Shown: positions 27,182 through 36,056, counted from the first letter of the stretch. The stretch is DNA of 64,000 nucleotides from Streptomyces chattanoogensis (GCF_001294335.1 NZ_LGKG01000079.1:116283-180282); one strand, 5' to 3'. The notes: generated by a model from the letters alone, not told the origin. Program-made: numbers and translations.

Positions 27182-28171
27182 GTGAGTAATACCGAAACGA
27201 AACCCATGGAACTGCGATGCGGCGCCCCGACGGACAGCGTGCTGCCGGCCGAGGCGGCACGGGTGGACGTACTGACCGCACGCGAGGTGCCCCTCGGCGG
27301 CCCCCGGGCGATGACCGTGCGGCGGACACTGCCGCAGCGCGCCCGGACTTTGATCGGCGCGTGGTGCTTCGCCGATCACTACGGCCCCGACGACGTCTCG
27401 CTGACGGGTGGCATGGAGGTAGCCCCGCACCCGCACACCGGGCTGCAAACGGTGAGCTGGCTGTTCAGCGGGGAGATCGAGCACCGTGACAGCCTGGGCA
27501 GCCACGCCTACGTACGGCCAGGTGAGCTGAACCTCATGACGGGCGGCTTCGGCATTTGCCACTCCGAGGTGTCCACGCCGCGGACCTCCATCCTGCACGG
27601 TGTCCAGCTGTGGGTGGCGCTGCCGGAGGAGCACCGCAACGCCGAACGGGACTTCCAGCACTACGCCCCCGAGTCCGTGCGGATCGACGGGGCCGAGATC
27701 AGGGTCTTCCTGGGTTCCCTCGCAGGTGAGGTCTCCCCGGTGCGGACCTTCACCCCCCTGATCGGCGCCGAGATCCTCCTCCAGCCGCGCGCGGCCGTCA
27801 CGCTCGCCGTGGACCGCGGCTTCGAGCACGGCCTCTTGGTCGACCACGGCGACGTACGTCTGAACGATGCCCTGGTGGGTCCCGCGGAGATGGGCTACGC
27901 CCATCCAGGCAGCGAGGCGCTGACGCTGACAAACGATTCGGACGACATCGCACGGACGGTCCTGCTCGGCGGAACCCCCTTCGAGGAAGAAATCGTCATG
28001 TGGTGGAACTTCGTGGGGCGGTCGCACCAGGATATCGTCGAGGCCCGTTCGGCCTGGATGGAAGATGCGGATGGTGCGCGCTTCGGCGAAGTGAAGGGCT
28101 ACGACGGCGATCGGCTCCCCGCCCCCAAGCTGCCGAACGGATCTTTGAAACCACGCGGACGTGTGCGCTGA
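27182..28171 (+). CDS. Pirin family protein (bicupin)
   Basis: This 329-aa bicupin has metal ligands in the first cupin: PHPHTGLQTV (two His), then EIEHRDSLG and GICHSE (His and Glu). These are the four residues that hold Fe/Mn in pirins and quercetinases. The second cupin (~190-260) lacks ligands. The C-terminal WWNFVGRSHQDI and YDGDRLPAPKLPN are typical of actinobacterial pirins. GTG 27182 was chosen with GGGAGG upstream; the frame runs open to 26882 without sensible text. Roles reported for the family include quercetin 2,3-dioxygenase activity and redox or stress signalling. A relic of a second pirin C-terminus lies at 35320. Confidence 0.88.
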   Translation: MSNTETKPMELRCGAPTDSVLPAEAARVDVLTAREVPLGGPRAMTVRRTLPQRARTLIGAWCFADHYGPDDVSLTGGMEVAPHPHTGLQTVSWLFSGEIEHRDSLGSHAYVRPGELNLMTGGFGICHSEVSTPRTSILHGVQLWVALPEEHRNAERDFQHYAPESVRIDGAEIRVFLGSLAGEVSPVRTFTPLIGAEILLQPRAAVTLAVDRGFEHGLLVDHGDVRLNDALVGPAEMGYAHPGSEALTLTNDSDDIARTVLLGGTPFEEEIVMWWNFVGRSHQDIVEARSAWMEDADGARFGEVKGYDGDRLPAPKLPNGSLKPRGRVR

Positions 28172-29099
28172 ACTGCTGCTATGAGTCGTCAGTGGATCAG
28201 CGACGCGTGCGTCCGCCACCAGCCGGGCTGGGCGGCCCTGAGTGGCCGCCCGTGCTTCAAAATGGTGACTTCGGGAGCACCCTGCAGGTCGCGTGTTCCG
28301 TCATGTGTGACAACCTCTGGTCGGACTCATGCTGACTCCATGCTGACTTTCCTGAAGGTCAGTCAGTTCAGCCCGGAGTGTATGCCGACCTCGCGGGCGG
28401 TGGAGCGGTCGTAGTGGTGGTGGCACGCCCGCAGCCCACGGGGAAACTCACAGTGGTCGGCCACGAGGACGTTCACTCGCCGCAGTCACCGGCGCCCCAA
28501 CCAGCCGAGCCGCTTCAGCGAGACGCGAGGCCGACTCGGACGCGGCGACCTGTCCGTCGCGGGCGTGCGCTATGACGTCGAAGTCCTCCCAGACGGCGAG
28601 CGCTGCGGTTGTCACGGTGTTCGACTCCTGGCGCTCGGTGGCTCCGATACCGGGCACTCTCCACTGAACTCAGGGCATTTGTTCTACTGGTTGCTGTGCC
28701 GGCCGCGCTGCACGACGCGGTCCGCGACGGGGCAGGCTTTGACTTCAGTATTCCCACCACAGGTCCATGTCCCTGTGGACTCGCTCGCGCAGACATCTTG
28801 AGTGTGAGTAGACCCATTGCCGCACACCACTTGAGCGCTCCGACTCAACCGGGCTGAGCCGGAGCTCTGTCGCTCCCCGGTCTTGTTCAAGATCGACTAT
28901 CAGGAGGCAGAAGCAACAGGTGGGGTTCCGGTCCAACGATGCACTCCCTTGCAGCCGAGCCAACAGTGCTCGGCGCACCGTTCCACGCACCCTACGTCGA
29001 GACCAAGTGCCCCGATTACGGGACAGCCCTTAGGGCAGTGTCCGGCGATGCAGGTCGCCGGTGGTGACGTCGGCCACCCCGACACCACATACGTCACTG
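28172..29099. other. Decayed intergenic region
   Basis: About 930 bp without an intact gene. A minus-strand stretch reads as protein-like fragments: VWEDFDVIAHARDGQVAAS and SRLAEAARLVGAPVTA (~28480-28620), and HHHYDRSTAREVGIHSGLN ending in a stop near 28368. These look like pieces of one or two lost genes. CTGACTTTCC and CTGAAGGTCAG near 28347 form a weak hairpin. No family is assignable. Confidence 0.35.
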
Positions 29100-29111
29100 C
29101 CGGATTGAGCG

Positions 29112-29222
29112 ATGAGCCACGCTGCGACGCGCCGGTTGCCGAGGCGGAAGTCGATGCAGCCGATGGCCGAGCGCATGGGGATCGATCACCAGCAGTTGCA
29201 GCAGTTCATGACCGGCCTCGGT
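29112..29222 (+). pseudogene. IS701-like transposase relic
   Basis: The frame contains RRKSMQPMAERMGIDHQQLQQFMT. This is the conserved N-terminal block of IS701-family (DDE) transposases, where RKS(M/V)xPMAxRL is followed by a helix ending QFxT. No downstream DDE motifs were found, so it is a short relic. The remainder to 29620 shows nothing coding. Confidence 0.55.
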
Positions 29223-29623
29223 ACTGGTGGGCTCTCGTATTCAACTGTCGCCCGTTCTCGGCATGGACCAGCCTGGCGGTGGCCGAGTGTGATCTACGAT
29301 GGGGGCGCCTGCTGACCGTGGATGGCGTCACGTGTGGCGGCCGGTGCCTTGCTCTCCATGGGCAAGTCCTTGCCGCTGTCGGGCTTCACCCCAACCTGTG
29401 GCAGGTTGATGACATCATCGGATGGGCGGGGCGCCTGCGGGGCCTGGATCGGGTCCTGGTTGCCGCTCAAGCGCGGGTGGGTCAGCTGACTGGCAGTCGT
29501 CCAGGGGAGGCCGAACGGCCTGCGTGACGGTCTTTCCGACAGGCGGCCGTTGGGGACGGCCACGGCCACGACCACGGCCACGAGAGTCGGCCCTCTGATA
29601 CCTTCCAGGACCAAGGGGTCGGC

Positions 29624-30085
29624 GTGGATGAGATTTCGAAAGCGCGTGACGAACTGGACCGGCTGGGCCGGTCCCTGCGCAAGCAACTGGTCGCGCTGAT
29701 CACCGATTTGACCATTCGTGTGCACCTCCGCCGGCTGTCCCTCGACGAGCCGAAGGTTGCCGACGGGCGCGAGCCGCTGCGCTACCACTATTCGACGGGG
29801 TACCAAGGCAATCGTCCGGCGACCGCCACCGCTGCCGAGACGGCCTCCCGTGCGGCCTCCCTCCTCCGCGCAGCCGGTTGGGATGTCACGGCGTCGCAGG
29901 AGGATGACGACGGGAGACTCTGGCTAGTGGTCGTCGCTCACCGCGATGGCAACGGCATCCGCATCCTCACGAGCGACGACACACCCGCCGTGGTGTTCCG
30001 CGGACAGACGCCGGCGCTGGCACTGTGCCCGCCGGGCGGCGCTTGGCTGGCGGGCTCGCATGTTCAGGTGTCGCCTGTTCGCTGA
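29624..30085 (+). CDS. Hypothetical protein
   Basis: This 153-aa protein starts at GTG 29624 with AAGGGG about nine bases upstream. The N-terminal third is a basic amphipathic helix region (ISKARDELDRLGRSLRKQLVALI). The C-terminal half reads like a small alpha/beta domain (ASRAASLLRAAGWDVTASQEDDDGRLWLVVVAHRDGN). It resembles lone Streptomyces hypotheticals with a binding-like beta domain; no function can be given. It stands before the broken LD-carboxypeptidase gene. Confidence 0.55.
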   Translation: MDEISKARDELDRLGRSLRKQLVALITDLTIRVHLRRLSLDEPKVADGREPLRYHYSTGYQGNRPATATAAETASRAASLLRAAGWDVTASQEDDDGRLWLVVVAHRDGNGIRILTSDDTPAVVFRGQTPALALCPPGGAWLAGSHVQVSPVR

Positions 30086-30181
30086 TGGCTGCCTGGCTGC
30101 CTGGCTGCCTGGCTGCGTGGACGATGGGTGATTGATGGAGACGGCCCACCTTCGGCTCGGCGGGTGTAGGAGGATCCCGGC

Positions 30182-31132
30182 ATGGACAACTGCGACAGTC
30201 ATCAGTCCGTGCAGTCGCCGCGGTTACGGCCCGGGGATCGGGTGCGGATCGTCTCTCCAGCCAGTCCACCCAGCCACGAGGGAGTCGCCCGTGGCGTCGA
30301 GCTGCTGACGTCATGGGGGCGTCGGGTCGAGTTGGGCGAGCGCGTGTTCGATCAATGCGGGTATATGGCTGGCCGAGATGAGGGTCGCGTCTTCGACCTG
30401 AACTTCGCGTTCGGTGACCCGGGAGTCCGCGCGGTGCTTGCCACCCGGGGCGGCAAGGCGCCTACCGCATCGTCGACGACCTGGACCTCGAGGCCCTGCG
30501 GCGCGACCCTAAAGCCTTGGTCGGCTTCAGCGACATCACTCACTTCCACCTTGCCTGGTGGGCGCGATGCGGCCTGGCTCGCTGCATGGCTCGTTCGTCA
30601 ACTGGAGTGACGAATGGTCCGGGCCGGCTTCGGCCGAAGCCCTTCGCCGCGCGCTGATGACCACCGACCCTGTCATCATCCACCGGGACACCAGCCAAGC
30701 CAGCGCGGCGGTCACCGTCGAGGGCACCGCGACCGGTGTCTTGGTCGGCGGCAACCTGGACGCGATCCGCACCGAGGCGGGAGCCGGTCTGCCGAGCCTT
30801 GAGGGGGCGATCCTCTTTCTCGAACAGGAGGCACAGGGCTGGGAGAGGTCGACCGCGCACTGACCCAGCTGACCCGTACTGGGGCCCTGGAGAGGCTGCG
30901 CGGTGTCGCACTTGGCCAGTTCCTCGGCTTCGACCAGGATGCCGGTGACCCAACCCTGGGGGGATGGGGCATCGCCGATGTACTGCGCGACCGGCTGACG
31001 CGCCTGGGCGGTCCTGTTCTCGGCGGACTCCCTGCCGGACACGGCCTCCACCCTCCGACCATCCCGCTCGGCACTCAGGCCACGAGCGACACCGCCGAAG
31101 GAACCTTGACGGTTCAGCCGGCCGTCGCCTGA
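30182..31132 (+). pseudogene. LD-carboxypeptidase (S66/MccF-like) with several frameshifts
   Basis: ATG 30182 opens a good S66 N-terminus (RLRPGDRVRIVSPASPPSHEG, VLATRGGK). The expected continuation YRIVDDLDLEALRRDPKALVGFSDIT, with the nucleophile Ser in GFSD, is in another frame from ~30455. From ~30560 a third frame carries LHGSFVNWSDEW and GVLVGGNLDAIRTEAGAGLPSLEGAILFLEQEA. After ~30835 a further change gives EVDRALTQLTRTG, VALGQFLGF, and GGPVLGGLPAGHG with the catalytic His, to a TGA at 31130-31132. The whole gene is present but has at least three indels. S66 enzymes recycle murein peptides or detoxify microcin C-like compounds. Confidence 0.75.
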
Positions 31133-32034
31133 TCGTCGACCGCCTTACCCAGCGTGCAACGCCCACGCAGCGGTGATGGATCGGCGTTGCGGTCGAAGAG
31201 GGCCCTGGTGTGGTCGGGGTCGAGGTACCAGTCGCGGCGGCGCCAGCCCATGGCCGTGGGGTCCAGGCCGGGCAGCAGGGCCGCCGCGGGCTCGGGGGAG
31301 TCGAGGCGGGTGTCGAGGTCCTCGGGCAGGAGGTAGCCGGCGGCTTCGTCGAGTTCGACGGCCTGAGCGCCGGTGGCGGCGAGGGCCCTGTGGGTGTCGG
31401 TGAGGTTCCAGCCGGTCCACCACTTGAGGTCGTCCGCCGTCACGGGGCCGAACGCCTTGAGGTAGTGGCGGGCCAAGGTGGTCTTCGCCTCGACAGCGGG
31501 TATCTGCGGCAGGGGCTGGGCCGGGGCCCAGCGGAACTGCGCGGAGGTCCAGGACCCTGCCGGGCGGGCCCGGCGGATACGGCCCTCGGCGGCGAGCACG
31601 CCCAGGATCGTTGAACTGACGCGCTGCCGGGACTCGTACGGCTTGCCGGGGGAGATCACGATCTGCTTGCGCAAGTCGGGTATGGCGATGGCGAGTTGGG
31701 CGGCGGTCGACTCGCCGCACGAGGTGAGTGCCGCCAGCGTGGCCCGCTCCGCGGCCGTGTAGCGGTGCTCGTCCCAGCCGAGCGCCTTGTGCAGGTGCGT
31801 CAGGGCGTCGGCGCGGTGACGGTGCGTGTCGCGGACGGTCGCGGACCGGATGGCCGGGGCGAGTCGAGCGGGGATGACGAACATGGTGCGGCGCATGCAC
31901 CGGATGCGCTCCAGGGCCGGGCTGCCGGGCGGGGTGGCGCCCCGGGCGCCGGCCGGTATGCCGTAGAGCGCTCGGTCGATGGCGGCAGCGGAGGGGTGGT
32001 GCATGCGGGCCGCGGCGGAGTTCCTCACGGCCAT
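31114..32034 (-). pseudogene. Winged-helix DNA-binding (HTH_42/DUF1006) protein, truncated at both ends
   Basis: The 306-codon frame has the central part of the AlkX/YcaQ-like HTH_42 family: IDRALYGIP, MRRTMFVIPARLAP, KALGWDEHRYTAAERATLAAL, GRIRRARPAGSWTSAQFRWAP, DLKWWTGWNL, LPGLDPTAMGWRRRDWYL and LFDRNAD. The usual ~50 N-terminal residues are absent (text begins at the equivalent of the ARM box). After LFDRNAD the frame departs from the expected WWDGR/GxW segment and ends within the LD-carboxypeptidase relic. Family members are DNA-binding or interstrand-crosslink glycosylases. It is unlikely to be functional. Confidence 0.65.
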
Positions 32035-32037
32035 CGC

Positions 32038-32047
32038 GGGGGGGGGG
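32038..32047. repeat. Ten-base poly-G tract between divergent starts
   Basis: A run of ten G lies 2 bp before ATG 32050 and also immediately before the leftward frame starting at 32034. It may serve as the Shine-Dalgarno sequence of the rightward gene. Homopolymers of this length are rare in such genomes and prone to slippage or sequencing error. Confidence 0.6.
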
Positions 32048-32049
32048 AT

Positions 32050-32955
32050 ATGGGCAGCGAGACCGTCTTCCGCGAACCGCTGTGGACCACCCAGTCCAGC
32101 CCGCTGCAGTTGCGACCGCGCGCCCTGCTGGACATGGCTATCAACGGCTTCGCCCGCTACCTCGCCGAACACCTCCTGCCGTGTCCCACCCTCGTGCACA
32201 AGCACGGCACCGTCGTCGTGCGCACTCTGCGCCTGGACGGCCTGGCATCCGACCTTTGCTTTGCTCACGCCTCCTGGCTGGACGTGGGGATGGGGATACG
32301 GACGACCGTCAGCGACGCGGGTGAATGGCCGGGCATCACACTGAACTACCGGACCGATGACCGTCCGGCCGCCCGGGCTCGTTTGGTCCTGCGCGGGTTG
32401 AGTGTCGCCGAGCCTGACAGTCTGTCTGCCCAGCCCGGCCGGCTTCCCGAGTCTCTGCTCGCTCGCTTCCCCGCCGACGGACGATGGTCCACCGACGAGT
32501 TCCGCGATCACACACATACCATGCGACCTTTCGATTCGGACCCGGAACTGCTTGCCCCGCAGGAAGGGGAGACCTCGCTGACCCGCAGCCGCTGCGAAGT
32601 GGCCGACCAGTGGTCGTTCATCGAGATGACCGAGCCGGCCACCACCGCCCGCGAACGCACCTTCGGCCAACCCGGCCTGCCCGCCGACGCCGTCCGTCAG
32701 GCCGTAGCAGCACCGGTCCGCAGTCTCATGGCTTCCTTCCAGCGCCCCCTGTTCGTCTTCGACCGCTGCCGTACTCTCACCCACGCTCACCGCACTCCGG
32801 ACGGGGACCAAACCGTCTTCGCACACGCCATCCATGCAGGGCCCGGCCTCCCGGAACCGGAGCTACACCCACATATGATCCGGGTCACCTCTCTGCCTCT
32901 TGTCCGTGTCTGCCGCTTGATCGTGCTGAAGATGGTGGAGAGAAGTTGCCGTTGA
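32050..32955 (+). CDS. Hypothetical protein, possibly hot-dog-like
   Basis: This 301-aa soluble protein has no signal peptide. The text alternates long helices and beta strands (ALLDMAINGFARYLAEHLLPCPTLV; TVVVRTLRLDGLASDLCFAHASWLDVGMGIRTTV; ARARLVLRGLSV; LFVFDRCRTLTHAHRTPDG; TVFAHAIHA), roughly duplicated in two halves. It recalls double hot-dog enzymes such as polyketide acyltransferase/decarboxylases, but no catalytic motif can be claimed. The start ATG 32050 is preceded by the poly-G tract. The nitroreductase gene begins 19 bp after its stop, so they are likely cotranscribed. Confidence 0.6.
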   Translation: MGSETVFREPLWTTQSSPLQLRPRALLDMAINGFARYLAEHLLPCPTLVHKHGTVVVRTLRLDGLASDLCFAHASWLDVGMGIRTTVSDAGEWPGITLNYRTDDRPAARARLVLRGLSVAEPDSLSAQPGRLPESLLARFPADGRWSTDEFRDHTHTMRPFDSDPELLAPQEGETSLTRSRCEVADQWSFIEMTEPATTARERTFGQPGLPADAVRQAVAAPVRSLMASFQRPLFVFDRCRTLTHAHRTPDGDQTVFAHAIHAGPGLPEPELHPHMIRVTSLPLVRVCRLIVLKMVERSCR

Positions 32956-32974
32956 AGGGGGAGGGCGAGAAGAC

Positions 32975-33640
32975 GTGGATGTGTACGAAGCCGTGAACAG
33001 CCGCCGGGCCGTTCGGACGTTCAGCGATGAACCGGTATCCCAAGAGGTACTCGAACGAGTGCTGACCGCAGCGGGCCGGGCTCCGTCGAGCGGGAACCTC
33101 CAGCCATGGCATGTGTATGTCGTGACCGGCGAGCCCTTGGCCGAACTGAAGAGGCGCGCGACGGCCAGGGTGTTGGCGGGAGACCCGGGTGATGAGCGGG
33201 AGTTTCCGATGTATCCGGCCGAGCTGACCTCGCCGTATCGGGAACGATTCTCCGCCGCGGCCGCCCAGCGCTACAAAGCGCTGGGAATCAAGCGCGACGA
33301 CGCCGCCCGGCCCACGAAGATGGCCGCCTTGAACTCGGACGCGTTCGGGGCCCCGGTCGTACTGTTCTGCTACCTCGACCGTTCGATGGGGCCAGGACAG
33401 TGGGGGGACGCGGGGATGTACCTGCAGACGGTCATGCTGCTGCTGAGGGCGGAAGGGTTGCACAGCTGTCCCCAGGTGATGTGGACGATCTATCGCGAAA
33501 CCGTCAGCCAGATAGTGGGAGCCGATGAGGGGCTCGTGTTGTTCTGCGGTGTCTCGGTGGGATTCGAGGAGGAAGGTGGGCCACGGCTGCGCAGCGGGCG
33601 GGCGGACATGGCAGAAACCGTGCGCTTCATCGGAGGGTGA
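32975..33640 (+). CDS. Nitroreductase family protein (FMN-dependent)
   Basis: This 221-aa protein opens with the FMN-binding signature of the NfsA/NfsB fold: SRRAVRTFSDEPV (residues 9-21) and GRAPSSGNLQPWHVYVV (~34-50). It continues with VVLFCYLDR, WGDAGMYLQTVMLLLRAEGLHSC and the C-terminal FCGVSVGFEE. Members reduce nitroaromatics, quinones or flavins with NAD(P)H. GTG 32975 follows GGAGGG at a suitable distance and lies 19 bp after the preceding hypothetical gene. Confidence 0.9.
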   Translation: MDVYEAVNSRRAVRTFSDEPVSQEVLERVLTAAGRAPSSGNLQPWHVYVVTGEPLAELKRRATARVLAGDPGDEREFPMYPAELTSPYRERFSAAAAQRYKALGIKRDDAARPTKMAALNSDAFGAPVVLFCYLDRSMGPGQWGDAGMYLQTVMLLLRAEGLHSCPQVMWTIYRETVSQIVGADEGLVLFCGVSVGFEEEGGPRLRSGRADMAETVRFIGG

Positions 33641-33700
33641 CCGCTGGTGCGTTGACCACGATCGTTCGCCGGGGTGGATGCCCGAGGTCGTCTTCCGTCC

Positions 33701-33731
33701 TTGACCTTGACGCCAGGGGCAAGGCTTAGCG
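33701..33731 (+). promoter_or_regulatory. MerR-type promoter with 19-bp spacer and operator
   Basis: A -35 TTGACC (33701-33706) and -10 TTAGCG (33726-33731) are separated by exactly 19 bp, the long spacer that MerR activators correct by twisting DNA. The spacer contains the inverted repeat CCTTG (33705-33709)/CAAGG (33720-33724). The SDR start ATG is at 33740, so the transcript is probably leaderless. The MerR gene is second in this operon. Confidence 0.75.
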
Positions 33732-33739
33732 TCTCGCGC

Positions 33740-34498
33740 ATGGAAGAGACACACATCCTTCACGGCCGGACAGTGCTGATCACCGGAGGGGGCAGCGGGA
33801 TCGGTCGTGCGGCTGCCCAACAGTTCGCTGCAGAGGGCGCCGAGGTTCTCATCGTCGGCCGGACTGGCGAACGCCTGGCGCAGACGGCCGGAGAACATCC
33901 GCGTATCCGGACGTTCGTGGCTGACGTGGCCGAGCCCCATGCCCCCGCCGAGATCGTCGCCGCTGCGGTGGAAGCGTTCGGCCGCATCGATGTCCTGGTC
34001 AACAACGCCGCGATCACTCGTCCTGCTCCGCTCGGTGCGATCGAGCGGAAGGTCGCCGAGGAACAGCTCGCCACGAACCTTCTCGCCCCGGTGTTCCTCA
34101 CCCAGCACGCGCTGCCGCACCTGGGGGCCGGTGGCACCATCGTCAACATCACATCCAACCCGCCCCACTACGGCTGGCCGGACAACTCGATCTACGGATC
34201 CACGAAGGTGGCTCTGGACTTCCTGACCCACACCTGGGCAGTCGAGCTCGCGCAGCGCGGCATTCGCGTTCTGTCGGTGGCCCCGGGGATAACGGCGACA
34301 CCGGTGCTGAGTCGAGCCGGGTTCTCGGACGAGCAGATCGCCGCGGCGGGCAAGGAGCTTCGGGCCCGAATCCCCCTCGGGCGTATCGCTCAGCCCGAGG
34401 AGATCGCCTGGTGGATCGTGAACGTGACGCGCCCCGGAGCCGGTTACCTCACCGGTACGATCATCCGTGTCGACGGGGGACTGAGCGCGGCTGGGTGA
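33740..34498 (+). CDS. Short-chain dehydrogenase/reductase
   Basis: This 252-aa classical SDR has the cofactor loop TGGGSGIG (residues ~16-23), NNAA (~91-94), and catalytic Ser/Tyr/Lys in TSN...IYGSTK. The C-terminal motif is PGITATPVLSRAGF plus LTGTIIRVDGG. An Arg after the second strand (GRTGER) hints at NADPH. ATG 33740 lies nine bases after the -10 box, consistent with leaderless translation; there is no Shine-Dalgarno. It is followed after 10 bp by the MerR regulator. The substrate is unknown; SDR-MerR pairs commonly respond to reactive carbonyls or oxidants. Confidence 0.92.
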   Translation: MEETHILHGRTVLITGGGSGIGRAAAQQFAAEGAEVLIVGRTGERLAQTAGEHPRIRTFVADVAEPHAPAEIVAAAVEAFGRIDVLVNNAAITRPAPLGAIERKVAEEQLATNLLAPVFLTQHALPHLGAGGTIVNITSNPPHYGWPDNSIYGSTKVALDFLTHTWAVELAQRGIRVLSVAPGITATPVLSRAGFSDEQIAAAGKELRARIPLGRIAQPEEIAWWIVNVTRPGAGYLTGTIIRVDGGLSAAG

Positions 34499-34508
34499 AG
34501 ATGCAACG

Positions 34509-34856
34509 ATGCTGATCGGAGAGCTGGCGAACGAGGCCGGCACCACCATTCGGGCACTGCGGTATTACGAACAGCAGGGCCTGCTCCATCCTCGGCGAGC
34601 GCCGAACGGGTATCGGGAGTATGACGCGACGGCAGTGGGCCAGGTGGGCAACATCAAGCTGTTGCTCTCGATCGGCCTCACCGCCCATGACGTCCGTGCC
34701 TTGCTTCCCTGCCTCGATCAAGACATCACCGATGGTCCCGTCTGTCCCGCGAGCGCACAGGTCATCGCTCGAAGGCTCACCGACGTGGAGGAGAAGATCG
34801 CCGCGCTGGACGTCTTCCGTACACGTCTCATCGAAGTACTGGCCCAGGCCCGGTGA
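34509..34856 (+). CDS. MerR family transcriptional regulator
   Basis: This 115-aa regulator has the MerR winged helix (IGELANEAGTTIRALRYYEQQGLL, residues 3-26; NGYREYD wing at ~33-39) and a short coiled-coil dimer helix (VEEKIAALDVFRTRLIEVLAQ). Two Cys residues (68 and 79, LPCLDQ...PVCPAS) near the effector end could sense metals or electrophiles. The gene lies 10 bp behind the SDR and probably activates the shared promoter at 33701, giving autoregulation. Confidence 0.92.
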   Translation: MLIGELANEAGTTIRALRYYEQQGLLHPRRAPNGYREYDATAVGQVGNIKLLLSIGLTAHDVRALLPCLDQDITDGPVCPASAQVIARRLTDVEEKIAALDVFRTRLIEVLAQAR

Positions 34857-35035
34857 CTGGCGCATTGACCACAGGCGTCCGACGGGATCGGTCACGTCGC
34901 TCGGCTTCGTGACCGGCCCGGCGTTGCCGGCGTTCACTGTGGACCTTGGCGCGTTCGCGGCGTTGGGCTGCCGGCACATCGGGGTGTCGGGGGTTGGCGT
35001 TGCGCCACCGCAGGTATGCCTGATGTGCTGACCGC

Positions 35036-35302
35036 TCACCGATCGTGGCCGACGCGTCCGTCTGTGCTCACGGACACCCTGATCGTCCGCAGCTCGGTAT
35101 CAATGGCGTCAGGGAGGTTCATGCCCGCAGCGACGCCGGACCGCAGGTAGTCCAGTACGGGCCGTTTCGAAGTCGCCGGCCGACGGCGGGTGAGCCAAGT
35201 GCAGGTCGGCATCCCAGGGCGGGTCCACCCACACGGGCGCGATACCGGAGAGGACCGGTCCGGAGACGACGGACTGACGCTTGCGCCTACCCTGACCTGC
35301 AC
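35036..35302 (-). pseudogene. Frameshifted fragment of unrecognised gene
   Basis: The leftward frame ends DYLRSGVAAGMNLPDAIDTELRTI then VSTDGRVGHDR and stop, a credible C-terminus. Just upstream, a neighbouring frame carries VWVDPPWDADLHLAHPPSAGDFE, also protein-like. One indel near 35165 would join them. No family is recognised. The DNA from 34857 to 35035 shows nothing coding. Confidence 0.4.
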
Positions 35303-35319
35303 GAAACCGTGAAACCTGT

Positions 35320-35496
35320 GATGTGTGGTGGAACTTCGTCGGCCGCAGTCACGACGACATGGTGCGGGCGCGGGAGGACTGGCAGAACGCCTCCGATCGC
35401 TTCGGCGCCGTCGAAGGGTGTCCGGGAGACCGCCTTCCCGCCCCCGCTCTGCCGAACGCCATCATCAGGCCGCGCAGGAATCCACCGCGCCACTGA
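35320..35496 (+). pseudogene. C-terminal relic of a second pirin gene
   Basis: The frame reads DVWWNFVGRSHDDMVRARED, then SDRFGAVEG, GDRLPAPALPNAIIRP and a stop at 35494-35496. It aligns by eye with the last ~55 residues of the intact pirin at 27182-28171 (WWNFVGRSHQDI, GDRLPAPKLPN). Nothing of the two cupin domains is found upstream. It is the tail of a deleted paralogue. Confidence 0.75.
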
Positions 35497-35654
35497 CCGA
35501 CGCGTCACCCCCTCTCCCCTCAGACACTGCCTGGACGCGTTCTGCAGGTATCGGGCCGGCGGGCACCGGCGGACGGGAGGGCCTTGGCCGCCAGAACGGT
35601 GAGCAGGAGCAAGCACGGCGCTGGTGGTGAGGCTGATAGAGCCCGCAGGGTCGC

Positions 35655-35838
35655 TCAGGGCCTGCGGCCGTGGAAGGCGCGGCGCAGGACGCTCACCCAG
35701 GCCTCGGGGTTCTCCCAGGGGATGAAGTGGCCACCGTGCTCGTGGGCGTTGACGTGGTGGAACCAATCCGTTTGCGGGCCGGTCTTGAACGCCGGACGCG
35801 CTCGTGGGCTCCAGGGGGAAGGCCTGTGGGGTGGTCAT
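35655..35838 (-). pseudogene. Relic of an alpha/beta hydrolase (epoxide-hydrolase-like)
   Basis: ATG 35838 opens MTTPQAFPLEPTSA; after a frame change near 35795 the text continues RAFKTGPQTDWFHHVNAHEHGGHFIPWENPEAWVSVLRRAF to a stop at 35655. The HEHGGHFIPWENPE segment carries the catalytic-His block of epoxide hydrolases. The nucleophile elbow and most of the enzyme are missing. Its ATG overlaps the stop of the MarR relic (ATGA, 35835-35838). Confidence 0.55.
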
Positions 35839-36056
35839 GGCGTGGTTCCTTCTGGCCGGGTAGGGGGAAGCGGTGCCGTCGGCCTGGTGGGTGGTGGGGC
35901 GGCGAGGGCCATTTCCAGGAGTGCGGGCAGCGGTGCGGCGAGTGCCTGCCGGTGGCGCGGGTCGAGCTGCTCGGGCAGGGCGGCCAGGGCGGCCAGACAA
36001 CCGATGCGCTCCTTTCGCCGCGACTCGACCACCTTGGCACCAGCGCGGACACTCAA
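35835..36056 (-). pseudogene. Relic of a MarR-type regulator C-terminus
   Basis: The text [38 protein letters not shown] resembles the C-terminal dimerisation helices of MarR proteins. The winged helix that should precede it cannot be found upstream of ~36060. The stop overlaps the start of the hydrolase relic, so the pair was once an operon. Confidence 0.4.
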
